A stretch of DNA of 64,000 nucleotides. It comes from Burkholderiaceae bacterium. GTDB taxonomy: Bacteria; Pseudomonadota; Gammaproteobacteria; Burkholderiales; Burkholderiaceae_F. The number at the start of each line of letters is the position of its first letter. Position 1 is the stretch's first letter. Positions 49,106 through 57,745 of the stretch are shown piece after piece. The DNA lies in the NCBI GenBank assembly GCA_022843955.1, contig JALHMQ010000007.1:62001-126000 (forward strand). The letters run 5' to 3'. The notes below the pieces were generated by a model. It saw only the letters and a list, made by a program, of their open reading frames with translations. It did no database searches and was not told where the DNA came from. Made by a program: the position numbers and the translations under genes.

Positions 49106-49521
49106 TTGGCCGACGTGCTGAAGAGGGTCACACCGCTCGGCACGGCGCCGGCGGCAGCGGGCTCGATGAGTTCCAGTGCGCCCAGGTCGCCGCTGGCAAG
49201 CAGCGCGCGCAGGCGCGGCAGGTGCTCATCGCTGTCCACGATCAACAGCAACGACTGCGGGCGCACGCTGCGCAGCAGCCGGGTCAGGCTCACGCGCAAG
49301 GGCACCAGTCCAAGGCAGCAGACGCACCCGGCCGCCAGCCGGACCACGCTGACATCGGCAGGCGCATCGACCCCGAACAGCGCGCCTTCGGCGATCACCG
49401 CGCGCGGCGCCGCGTGCGGACTCCCCAGCCAGCCAGCCAGTGCCTGCTGCGCCGCTGCGCCGCGGGCGCACACCAGGGTGACCCGCACGGGTTGCGCATC
49501 GATCGAGGATGACTGCGACAC
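49102..49521 (-). CDS. CobW-like fragment with CxCC motif and no P-loop
   Basis: A 139-residue protein starting at GTG (49521), 8 bp after trkH. The central part, RLAAGCVCCLGLVPLRVSLT and RLLRSVRPQSLLLIVDSDEH, resembles the CxCC segment and following helix of COG0523/CobW metal-chaperone GTPases. The Walker A and NKxD motifs are missing. It may be a remnant or a stand-alone metal-binding module. Complete in frame; overlaps the downstream hydrolase by 4 bp. Confidence 0.6.
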   Translation of the reverse strand: MSQSSSIDAQPVRVTLVCARGAAAQQALAGWLGSPHAAPRAVIAEGALFGVDAPADVSVVRLAAGCVCCLGLVPLRVSLTRLLRSVRPQSLLLIVDSDEHLPRLRALLASGDLGALELIEPAAAGAVPSGVTLFSTSAK

Positions 49522-49528
49522 GTACGCC

Positions 49529-50998
49529 TTACTTGCGCCAGAACGCCGGCGTGAACAGCACCAGCACGGCCAGCAGCTCCAGGCGGCCGATCAGCATGGC
49601 GAAGGTGCAGACCCAGATCTCGAAGTCACGCAGCGTGGCGTAGGTACTGGACGGCCCCACCTGGCTCAGACCCGGACCGACGTTGTTGAGGCTGGCGACG
49701 ACCGCAGTGAACGCGGTGACCACGTCCACGCCGGAAAACAGCAGCAGCATGGTGCAGGCGGTGATCGATGCGCCGTAGATCAGCATGAAGGCGAGGATCG
49801 CGAAGATCACGTTGTTCTCGATCACCCGCCCGCTCACAGTGACCGGGTTGATCACGCGCGGGTGCAGGATGCGCGTGAACTCGCGCGCGGCCTGCTTCAT
49901 CAGGATCAGCGAACGGATCATCTTCACGCCACCGCCGGTGGACCCGGCCGCGCTGGTGAAGCCCGCCAGGAACAGCATCAGGATCGGCGCGAACACCGGC
50001 CATTGCCCGTAGTCCGCGGTGGCATACCCGGTGGTGGTTGCGATCGACACCACGTTGAACACCGCAAAGCGCAGCGAGTCGTCCCAGTTCGGGTAGATCT
50101 CGAAGAACCACAGGTGGAACGTCACCACCAGGCAGGCCACGATGAGCGTGATCGCGATCGCCTTGGTTTCGGCATCCGCCGCGTACACCCGCAGCGAGCG
50201 CCGGCGCCAGGCGATAAAGTGCACCGAGAAGTTCAGCGCCGCCAACACCATGAAGACCACGGCGATGTTCTCCAGCACGCGCGAGTCGAAATGACCGAAG
50301 CTGGCGTCGTACGACGAGAACCCGCCGATCGACACCGTGGAGCACATATGCATGAAGGCGTCGTTCCAGCCCATGCCGCCGAACCGATAGGCGAGAAAGC
50401 AGGCCAGCGACATGGCGAAGTAGATCGCATACAGCGCCTTGGCGGTGTCGGCAATGCGCGGGGTGAGCTTGGCTTCCTTCATCGGTCCGGCGGTCTCGGC
50501 CTTGAACGCCTGCGCGCCGCCGACGCCGAGCATCGGCAGGATCGCGACCGCCAGCACCAGGATGCCCATGCCGCCCATCCACTGCAGCAGATGGCGCCAG
50601 ATGTTGATCGACAGCGGCAGATGGTCGAGGCCACTGAGCACCGTGCTGCCGGTGGTGGTCAAGCCTGACATCGTCTCGAAGTACGCGTGCGTGAACGACA
50701 GATTTGTCAGGTGCAACATCAGCGGCAGGGTGGCGAACGCCGGCAGCACCGTCCACACGAGGGTCACCAGCAGGAATCCGTCGCGCGGCAGCAGTTCGCG
50801 CTTGAAGCGGCGCGTCGCCACGAACAGCACGCCGCCCGACAGCAGCGTGACGACAAGGGCGTTGGCGTGCGCTTTCAGCGCTGCATCGGGACCGAAAAAA
50901 GCGAAGGCCAGCGGCACCAGCATCGTGATCGCGAAGATCATGACGATGGCGCCCAGGACGTTGAGGACGGGAAACAGCGAACGCGCAAGCGCGGTCAT
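49529..50998 (-). CDS. trkH: Potassium uptake protein TrkH
   Basis: Potassium-translocating subunit of the Trk system, 489 residues, about ten membrane segments. Selectivity-filter glycines are visible in four repeats: GLTTTGSTVLSG, STVSIGGFSSYD, SAAGSTGGGVKM and LNNVGPGLSQVG. Works with the TrkA regulator, whose gene here is 4.4 kb upstream on the same strand, with a TRAP transporter in between. In related genomes trkA and trkH are often adjacent. Confidence 0.95.
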   Translation of the reverse strand: MTALARSLFPVLNVLGAIVMIFAITMLVPLAFAFFGPDAALKAHANALVVTLLSGGVLFVATRRFKRELLPRDGFLLVTLVWTVLPAFATLPLMLHLTNLSFTHAYFETMSGLTTTGSTVLSGLDHLPLSINIWRHLLQWMGGMGILVLAVAILPMLGVGGAQAFKAETAGPMKEAKLTPRIADTAKALYAIYFAMSLACFLAYRFGGMGWNDAFMHMCSTVSIGGFSSYDASFGHFDSRVLENIAVVFMVLAALNFSVHFIAWRRRSLRVYAADAETKAIAITLIVACLVVTFHLWFFEIYPNWDDSLRFAVFNVVSIATTTGYATADYGQWPVFAPILMLFLAGFTSAAGSTGGGVKMIRSLILMKQAAREFTRILHPRVINPVTVSGRVIENNVIFAILAFMLIYGASITACTMLLLFSGVDVVTAFTAVVASLNNVGPGLSQVGPSSTYATLRDFEIWVCTFAMLIGRLELLAVLVLFTPAFWRK

Positions 50999-51136
50999 CG
51001 ACGGTCGCCGCAGGGCCGGCGCAGGCGGGAAGGCGGCGCATTATCGCCCCGCCGCGGGCGCGCCAACCGCGCTGCGCTGGCAGGCTGGCAAGCGCGAGGC
51101 GGGGCGGCCACGCGCACGCCCAGCCTCATTGGCACA

Positions 51137-53338
51137 TCAGCGGCCGTACAGCACGCCCGGCAACCACAAGCCAATCTGCGGCCACGTATACAGCAGCACG
51201 ATGGCGATGATCTGGATGCCCATGAACGGCAGCATTCCCGCGAAGATCTGGTTCAGCGTCACGTGCGGTGGTGATACGCCCTTCAGGTAGAACGCCGCCA
51301 TCGCCACCGGCGGCGACAGGAACGCCGTCTGCAGGTTAAGCGCCACCAGCAGGCCGAAGAACAACGGATCGATGCCGAAGTTGTCGAGCAGCGGAACGAA
51401 GATCGGCATGAAGATGACGATGATCTCGGTCCACTCCAGCGGCCAACCCAGGATGAAGATGATGACCTGCGCCAGCACCAGGAACTGGGTGGGCGTCAGG
51501 CCGAGCGACAGGACCCACTGCTCCACCAAATTCTGCCCCCCCAGCAGCGCAAACGCGGCCGAGAAGATCGACGAGCCGACGAACAGCCAGCACACCATCG
51601 CGCTCGTCTTGCCGGTGAGGAACGACGACTCCTTCAGCGTGTTGAACAACCCCGACTGCCTGACCGCGATCAGCGACCAGATCGCCACGCAGAAGACGGC
51701 CACGACGCCAACCCAATCGGGCACCGGGCCGCCGAAGAACTCGGGGAAACGAAACCATGAGACCGAAATGAAGAACGGAATCCACAGCGGGATCCAGATC
51801 ATCAACGCGCGCCGCACATGGTCGCTGGGGAAGTTCAGCAGCAGGTAGAGCGCTGCCAGCACATAGCCACCAAAGGCGCCGACCGCGGCCGCCTCGGTCG
51901 GCGTCGCCAGCCCGAACACGATCGAGCCGAGCACGGAGAGGATCAGCACCAGCAGCGGGAAGAACGATGCCAGCAGCATCTTGAAGATCTCGAGCCGCTG
52001 GAAGGTGAGGAACCACGCATAGAACGCGACCAGCAGCGCAGCGCCCACCCCGAGCGCGATCCAGAATGCCATCGGCAGCGGCCGATCCTGGGCAGCGGCA
52101 TCGGCCGGCGCCTCCAGCGGCGGCGGCTCGGCCACCCCACCTGATGGCGGCGTGGCGACTGCCTTTCCGTCAGCGGCGGGCGGCTCCTGCACGCCGTCAG
52201 CCGGCGGTTCTTGAACGCCATTGGCTGGAGGTACTTGCGCCCCTTCGGCCGGCGGCTCCTGTACGCCGCGGGCGAGCGGTTGCTCGGCCTCCTCGGTGCC
52301 GGGCGGCTCGGACAGGCTGCCGGCGGAACTCGCAGCGTCGCTGCTCTGGCCCCCGCCCATCACTTCCAGGCCGACGGTGGACTCGGCCACCGCGGCCGGG
52401 CGCGTGAGCACGACATACGTCTCGAACATGATCACGCTGAACATCACCACCGGCACCAGGGTGACGACCAGCTGGCCGACCAAGTACCGGGTCGGCACCG
52501 TTTCGTTGGTGCGGCCCTTGAGCGCCATCAGCAGCCCGGGCAGCGCGTGCCGCGAGAGCGTTTCCGAGATGCGCTTGGACATCGGAGGCAGCTCGACGTG
52601 ACGCTGCTCGGCGGTCAGCGGCGGCGCCCACTCGGGCTTGACCCAGGCGACGATCATCACGTAGCCGATGTACAGGCCGGCCAGCATGATGCCGGGGAAG
52701 AATGCACCGGCATACAGCTGCACCACCGATACGCCGGCGGTCGCGCCATAGACGATCAGCATCACCGACGGCGGGATCAGGATGCCGAGGCAGCCACCCG
52801 CGGTGATCGCGCCGGCACCGAGCTTGACGTTGTAGCCGGCCTTGATCATCTGCGGAAAGGCGAGCAGGCCCATCAGCGTCACCACCGCGCCGACGATGCC
52901 GGTCGCCGTGGCAAACACCGCGCAGGTGAAAACCGTGGCGACCGCCAGCGAACCGGGCACGCGTGCGAGCGACAGGTGCAGCGACTTGAACAGCTTGTCG
53001 ATCAGGTTGGCGCGTTCGACCAGGTAGCCCATGAAGACGAACAGCGGGATCGAGATCAGCACGTCGTTGGCCATCACCTTGTAGGTCGACTGCACCATCA
53101 GGTCGAGCGTGCGGTTGATGTCGCGGTCGTAGGCAATGAAGGTGAAGATCATCCCCATGCCCATCAGCGTGAAGGCGGTGGGAAAGCCCAGCATGATCGC
53201 CACCACGACGAGGGAGAGCATCAGCAAACCCAGGTGGCCAGACGTGATGGTCTCGGCCGAGGCCAGCACGTAGACCGCGCCGGCGATGATCAGCCCCATG
53301 ATGGTGAAGCCGAACCACAGTTCCTTGCGAATCTGCAT
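51137..53338 (-). CDS. dctM: TRAP transporter large permease DctM with a proline-rich repeat insert
   Basis: Large membrane subunit of a tripartite (TRAP) secondary transporter, 733 residues from the ATG at 53338. The first half carries DctM helices with GIVGAVVTLMGLLAFPQMIK and GGCLGILIPPSVMLIVYGAT. A long hydrophilic insert (about residues 335-425) follows, with imperfect repeats of VQEPPADG/VQEPPAEG. Additional helices and the conserved LSPPVAMAAFYLKGVSPPHV end it. Typical DctM has about 430 residues; large versions occur with mannitol/chloroaromatic-type systems. The insert itself is unusual. Confidence 0.9.
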   Translation of the reverse strand: MQIRKELWFGFTIMGLIIAGAVYVLASAETITSGHLGLLMLSLVVVAIMLGFPTAFTLMGMGMIFTFIAYDRDINRTLDLMVQSTYKVMANDVLISIPLFVFMGYLVERANLIDKLFKSLHLSLARVPGSLAVATVFTCAVFATATGIVGAVVTLMGLLAFPQMIKAGYNVKLGAGAITAGGCLGILIPPSVMLIVYGATAGVSVVQLYAGAFFPGIMLAGLYIGYVMIVAWVKPEWAPPLTAEQRHVELPPMSKRISETLSRHALPGLLMALKGRTNETVPTRYLVGQLVVTLVPVVMFSVIMFETYVVLTRPAAVAESTVGLEVMGGGQSSDAASSAGSLSEPPGTEEAEQPLARGVQEPPAEGAQVPPANGVQEPPADGVQEPPAADGKAVATPPSGGVAEPPPLEAPADAAAQDRPLPMAFWIALGVGAALLVAFYAWFLTFQRLEIFKMLLASFFPLLVLILSVLGSIVFGLATPTEAAAVGAFGGYVLAALYLLLNFPSDHVRRALMIWIPLWIPFFISVSWFRFPEFFGGPVPDWVGVVAVFCVAIWSLIAVRQSGLFNTLKESSFLTGKTSAMVCWLFVGSSIFSAAFALLGGQNLVEQWVLSLGLTPTQFLVLAQVIIFILGWPLEWTEIIVIFMPIFVPLLDNFGIDPLFFGLLVALNLQTAFLSPPVAMAAFYLKGVSPPHVTLNQIFAGMLPFMGIQIIAIVLLYTWPQIGLWLPGVLYGR

Positions 53339-53348
53339 GGTCGGCTCC

Positions 53349-53969
53349 TCAGTGCGACTTGTCGCGCGCGACGACAATGCGGTCGGCGGCGAGGATGTCC
53401 TCGTCCTTCACGTGCACCATGGCCTTGAGCTTGTCGACATCGACCTCTTCGACGTCCTCCTCGCGGCTCGGCCAGGCGCCTACCTTGATGCACTGGATGC
53501 AGCGCACGATCTCGACGATCCCCTGCAGCGACAGCAGCAAGCCGGCCAGCGGAATCATGAACTTGAACGGATAGAGCGGCAGCGCGTCGGCCGAGAACGT
53601 CTGCTCGCGGATCGCGGCCGATTCGGATGCGTAGTTCCACCCAGCGTAGGTGAGCGCGGTGATGCCGGGGATGAAGAACGCGACGTAAAGGATCAGGTCG
53701 AGCGTGGCCTGCGTGCGCGGGCGGAAGAAACCATAGAGCACGTCACCGCGCACGTGGCCGTTCTTGGCCAGCGTGTAGGCGCCGGCCAGCATGAACAACG
53801 TGCCGTACAGCATGATCTGGACATCCAGCGCCCAAGCGTGCGGCTTGTTCAGTATGTAGCGGGAGTAAACCTCCCAGGTGATGAGCGCCGTGAGCGCCAG
53901 GATCAGCCACGAGAACAGGTGGCCCATGAAGGTCGACAGCTTGTCGATCGCAAGCAGGAGGCGCTGCAT
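53349..53969 (-). CDS. dctQ: TRAP transporter small permease DctQ
   Basis: Four-helix small membrane subunit, 206 residues. Helices include HLFSWLILALTALITWEVYS and IMLYGTLFMLAGAYTLAKNG; HVRGDVLYGFFRPRTQATLD is a conserved TRAP small-subunit loop. The C-terminal tail is acidic and cytoplasmic. It begins 123 bp after dctP across a terminator, and dctM follows after 10 bp. Confidence 0.92.
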   Translation of the reverse strand: MQRLLLAIDKLSTFMGHLFSWLILALTALITWEVYSRYILNKPHAWALDVQIMLYGTLFMLAGAYTLAKNGHVRGDVLYGFFRPRTQATLDLILYVAFFIPGITALTYAGWNYASESAAIREQTFSADALPLYPFKFMIPLAGLLLSLQGIVEIVRCIQCIKVGAWPSREEDVEEVDVDKLKAMVHVKDEDILAADRIVVARDKSH

Positions 53970-54024
53970 CGATGTCTTTCCAGAAGATGAACCGGGTCGT
54001 CAACGCGAGCACGTGGTCATCGAG

Positions 54025-54054
54025 AAAAAACACGCCCCTCGTGGAAGAGGGGCG
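54025..54054 (-). terminator. Intrinsic terminator between dctP and dctQ
   Basis: On the minus strand CGCCCCTC and GAGGGGCG pair around a 6-base loop, followed by TGTTTTTT. This is a textbook rho-independent terminator after dctP; partial read-through would keep the binding protein more abundant than its permeases. Confidence 0.8.
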
Positions 54055-54091
54055 CGCATGTAGTGCAATGACGGAACGGACTACCTGACCA

Positions 54092-55273
54092 TCACGCCTT
54101 CTTCGCCGGGGTGGCGGGGCGGCCGAAGTAGTGGTTGTAGGCCATGCGCAAGTCGACGTTGGTGTCGAAGTTCCAGCTGCCCACCCGCTCGGCAAAGGCG
54201 CGCTGCGAATCCAGGACCCGCTTGAAGAATGCGTTCTCGCCGGACTTCTTGGCAATGACCTTGTCCCAGGCGGCCAGCTGCGCGCGCAGGATCGGATCAG
54301 GCGTCTTGTAGAAATTGACCTTGTCCTTGGTGCGCAACTCGATGTAGTCCTGGCTGTAACGGTGCACTGCCTTCCAGCTCATGTCGGCGCTGGCCGCCTG
54401 CACCGCATAGTCGATGATCGACTTCAGCTCGGTGGGCAGGGCGTCGTACTTGGGCTTGTTGAAGAGCACCTCGAACTGCTCGCCCGACTGGTGGAAGCTC
54501 TGCAGCATGCAGTTCTTGGCGACGTCCGGGAAGCCGAGAATGCGGTCGGACGTGGCGTTGTTGAACTCGGCTGCGTCAAGCAGGCCGCGGTCCAGCGCCG
54601 GCACGATCTCGCCGCCGGGCAGCGGATTGACCGCCGTGCCGAGCTCCGTGAAGATGTCCACGGCAAGGCCCACGGTGCGGAACTTCAGGCCTTTCATGTC
54701 GGCGACGGTGCGCACCGGCTTCTTGAACCAGCCGAGCGGCTGCGTCGGCATCGGGCCATACAGGAACGACTGCACCGGCAGATTCAGGCTGGTGTAGATC
54801 TCGTCGAGGATCTGCTTGCCACCACCGTAGTAGTGCCAGGCCAGAACCTGGTTGGCGTCCATGCCGAAGGCCGGACCCGACCCCCACAACGCCACGGCCG
54901 AGTTCTTGCCGTACCAGTAGGCGACCACGCCATGGCCGCCGTCGAGCGTGCCCTTGGCGACCGCGTCCAGCAGGTCGAACGCACGCACCACGGCACCGGC
55001 AGGCAGCACCTCGATCCTCAGGCGGCCACCCGCCATGTCGTTCACCTTCTTGGCGAAGTCATTGGCGTACTCGTGGAAGATATCCTTCGCCGGCCAGGTG
55101 GACTGGAAGCGGAAGCTGACGGTCTGCGCGCGCGACACCATCGGCACGCCCAGCGCGGCGGCGCCGGCCGTGGCCGCGGCGGCACGACTGAAGAACTTGC
55201 GGCGTGTGCCTGATGTCTCAGCGGTCGCGACGGTCGGCGAGGCGGCCGCCTCCTTGGGCTTGAACAACTGCAT
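54092..55273 (-). CDS. dctP: TRAP transporter periplasmic substrate-binding protein DctP
   Basis: A 393-residue receptor from the ATG at 55273, preceded by AGGAGA. The N terminus has a twin-arginine signal (GTRRKFFSRAAAA) ending near MVSRAQ. The mature protein includes FQSTWPAKDIFHEYANDFAK, VNPLPGGEIVPALDRGLLDA and AAEFNNATSDRILGFPDVAK. These match the TakP-like branch for 2-oxo or other monocarboxylic acids, and related halobenzoate systems. Exact substrate unknown. First gene of the dctPQM set. Confidence 0.9.
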   Translation of the reverse strand: MQLFKPKEAAASPTVATAETSGTRRKFFSRAAAATAGAAALGVPMVSRAQTVSFRFQSTWPAKDIFHEYANDFAKKVNDMAGGRLRIEVLPAGAVVRAFDLLDAVAKGTLDGGHGVVAYWYGKNSAVALWGSGPAFGMDANQVLAWHYYGGGKQILDEIYTSLNLPVQSFLYGPMPTQPLGWFKKPVRTVADMKGLKFRTVGLAVDIFTELGTAVNPLPGGEIVPALDRGLLDAAEFNNATSDRILGFPDVAKNCMLQSFHQSGEQFEVLFNKPKYDALPTELKSIIDYAVQAASADMSWKAVHRYSQDYIELRTKDKVNFYKTPDPILRAQLAAWDKVIAKKSGENAFFKRVLDSQRAFAERVGSWNFDTNVDLRMAYNHYFGRPATPAKKA

Positions 55274-55432
55274 ATCTGTCTCCTTGGTGAGTCTTTGATC
55301 GATCCAGAGGAAAAGGGTCATGCGGGCGTGCGGCTGCGGATCGTTTGTGGGTGGCCGCGGTGAAGCGAAAGACGCCTTGAATCGATTGTAGGACGATGCC
55401 GACCCCGCGTGCCAGTCGGGCAGACGCCGGTG

Positions 55433-56848
55433 TCAGAAGAAGCCCACGCCGACCTGGAACAGCTTCTCCACGCGCGGGATCAGGCGCTTGTTGGCAACGA
55501 ACAGGATGAGATGGTCGCCGGCCTCGATCTTGGTGTCGTGGTGCGCCATCATCACCTGTGCCGTCTCGCCCTGGCCGCGCACCACGGCGCCGATGGTGGC
55601 ACCGCGCGGCAGCTCGATTTCCTCGATCCGCCGGCCGACCACGCGCGAATGTCGGGGATCCCCATGCGCAATGATCTCGAGCGCTTCTGCCGCACCGCGG
55701 CGAAGACTGTGCGCCGCGACCACGTCACCGCGCCGCACGTGCTTGAGCAGGTTCGACAGCGTGGCATGCGACGGCGAAATGGCGATGTCGATCTGCCCGC
55801 CCTGCATCAGTTCGCCATAGCTCTTGCGGTTGATCAGCGCAATGGTGCGCCGCGCTCCCATGCGCTTGGCGAGCAGCGCGCTCATGATGTTGTTCTCGTC
55901 GTCGTTGGTCAACGCGCAGAACAGATCGCACTCTTCCACGCCTTCGTCGCTGAGCAGATCCTCGTCGGTGGCGTCGCCGTGCAGCACCAGCACGCGCGAA
56001 GACAGCTGGCTCGCCAGCAGCTCGCACCGGCGCTTGTTGAACTCGATGATCTTGATGTTGTAGCCGCCCGCCCAGTTGTCGATGCCTTCACCGGTATCGA
56101 GCGCGCGAGCCAGGCGCAGGCCGATGTTGCCGCCGCCCGCCAGCAGCACGCGCCGCACCGGCTTGTCCATCCGCCGCAGTTCGCTCATCACGCTGCGGAT
56201 GTGCTCGCTGGCAGCAAGGAAAAACACCTCGTCGCCCGGCTGCACCATGGTCGTGCCATCGCACTGGATGCTGCGGTCATTACGGAAGATGGCGACGATG
56301 CGGGTGTCGATGTTCGGGATGTGCTTGCGCAGGTCCTGGATCGGATGCGATACCAGCGGTCCGCCGGCAAACGCCCGCACGGCGATCAGGCTGGCGGCAC
56401 CACCGGCGAACTCCAGCACCTGCAGCGCCTCGGGAAACTCCACCAGACGCAGCAGGTAGTCGGTGACGCTCTGCTCGGGCCAGATGATGTGGGTGGCGCG
56501 AAAGCCCTGTTCTCCGGTGAGTTCCGGATGCTCCTGCAGTTCGGTGTTGCGCACGCGTGCGATGCGCGTCGGCACGTTGAACAGATCAGCGGCGATCTTG
56601 CAGGTGACGAGGTTGGTCTCGTCGGTGCTCGTCACCGCGATCAGCATGTCGCAGTCGTCGGCGCCGGCTTCTTTGAGGATCGACGGCAGCGTCGCATTGC
56701 CGACCAGGCCGCGCAGGTCAAAGCGCTCCTGCAGTTCCGCCACGCGCGGGCCGTCGGTGTCGATGACGGTGATGTCGTTGGCCTCGGAGACCAGGCTCTC
56801 CGCGACCGAGGTTCCGACGCGGCCGGCGCCGAGGATGATGATTTTCAT
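55433..56848 (-). CDS. trkA: Trk potassium system NAD-binding regulatory protein TrkA
   Basis: A 471-residue peripheral protein that gates TrkH. It contains two tandem RCK units: the first opens MKIIILGAGRVGTSVAESLV, the second RVLLAGGGNIGLRLARALDT. Each is followed by a TrkA-C domain, the last containing LPRGATIGAVVRGQGETAQV. Length matches E. coli TrkA (458). Starts 41 bp after the NtrX-like gene, so it belongs to the fmt-rsmB-ntrYX transcription unit. Confidence 0.96.
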   Translation of the reverse strand: MKIIILGAGRVGTSVAESLVSEANDITVIDTDGPRVAELQERFDLRGLVGNATLPSILKEAGADDCDMLIAVTSTDETNLVTCKIAADLFNVPTRIARVRNTELQEHPELTGEQGFRATHIIWPEQSVTDYLLRLVEFPEALQVLEFAGGAASLIAVRAFAGGPLVSHPIQDLRKHIPNIDTRIVAIFRNDRSIQCDGTTMVQPGDEVFFLAASEHIRSVMSELRRMDKPVRRVLLAGGGNIGLRLARALDTGEGIDNWAGGYNIKIIEFNKRRCELLASQLSSRVLVLHGDATDEDLLSDEGVEECDLFCALTNDDENNIMSALLAKRMGARRTIALINRKSYGELMQGGQIDIAISPSHATLSNLLKHVRRGDVVAAHSLRRGAAEALEIIAHGDPRHSRVVGRRIEEIELPRGATIGAVVRGQGETAQVMMAHHDTKIEAGDHLILFVANKRLIPRVEKLFQVGVGFF

Positions 56849-56889
56849 GCGGAGTGACGATCAGCCGCGGCGAGCGGCCTCAGAGAGCA

Positions 56890-57651
56890 TCAGGCGGCGT
56901 CAGGCACATCGCGCGGGTCACGCAGTTCGATTGCGGCGCGCGCCTCGGCGTCGGGCACGTTGCCGACGCGACGACCACCGCGGGCCAGTTCCACGCCGAG
57001 CTGCTTGAGCTTGCGATACAGGTGGGTGCGCTCCAGCCCGGCGCGATCAGCCACGCGCGTCATGCTGAAGTTCTCGCGCGCCAGGTGGTACTCGAAGTAC
57101 ACGCGCTCGAACTGATCGCGCGCGTCGCGCAGCGGCTGGTCCAGGCTCACGCCGGCGCTGGACGAGGCGGGAGCAGCTGGACGGACGCGCGACTCGTCGG
57201 CGCCGTCGGCGGCCGCTTCCGGCAATCGCGCTGGCAGCGGCGTCGGCATCGACAGCGAGCCGGCAGCGCGCAGCGTGCGCATCAGCCGGCCGCGCTCCAG
57301 TCCGCTCTTCACGGCATTGAGCAGGCGCGCCAGGGCTATCGGCTTTTCCAGGAAGTCGAGCGCGCCGAAGCGGGTCGCTTCGACCGCGGTGTCGATGGTG
57401 GCATGGCCGGACATCATGATCACCGGCATCGACAGCGTGCCGGCGGCCGACCACTCCTTGAGCAGCGTGACGCCGTCGGTGTCCGGCATCCAGATGTCCA
57501 GCAGCACGAGATCAGGCGGCTCCTGCTGGCGCAGGCGCCGCGCCGCGGCCGCGTTCTCGGCGGCCATGACGACATGACCTTCGTCGGACAGGATCTCGGA
57601 CAACAGCTCGCGAATGCCGACTTCGTCGTCGACGACGAGGATGGTCGCCAT
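56890..57651 (-). CDS. NtrX-like response regulator without AAA+ domain
   Basis: A 253-residue regulator. The receiver domain (1-120) has Asp8/Asp9 in LVVDDEVG, phospho-acceptor Asp52 in LVLLDIWMPDTDG, VIMMSGHATIDTAVEATRFG and the lysine in ALDFLEKPIALA. After an Ala/Pro-rich linker there is a short Fis-type HTH (LDQPLRDARDQFERVYFEYH, then RVADRAGLERTHLYRKLKQL). Genuine NtrX has a sigma54-binding AAA+ domain between these; here it is missing. That makes it an unusual, RegA-like form, although the neighbouring kinase is NtrY-like. Confidence 0.88.
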   Translation of the reverse strand: MATILVVDDEVGIRELLSEILSDEGHVVMAAENAAAARRLRQQEPPDLVLLDIWMPDTDGVTLLKEWSAAGTLSMPVIMMSGHATIDTAVEATRFGALDFLEKPIALARLLNAVKSGLERGRLMRTLRAAGSLSMPTPLPARLPEAAADGADESRVRPAAPASSSAGVSLDQPLRDARDQFERVYFEYHLARENFSMTRVADRAGLERTHLYRKLKQLGVELARGGRRVGNVPDAEARAAIELRDPRDVPDAA

Positions 57652-57745
57652 CAGTCAGTGCTCGAGCGCGGCGGCCGCAGTGCCACGTGGGCAGCGGCTC
57701 GGCAGGTAGGTGAACGTTGCTGACAAGAATCAACTCCTCTGCTGC

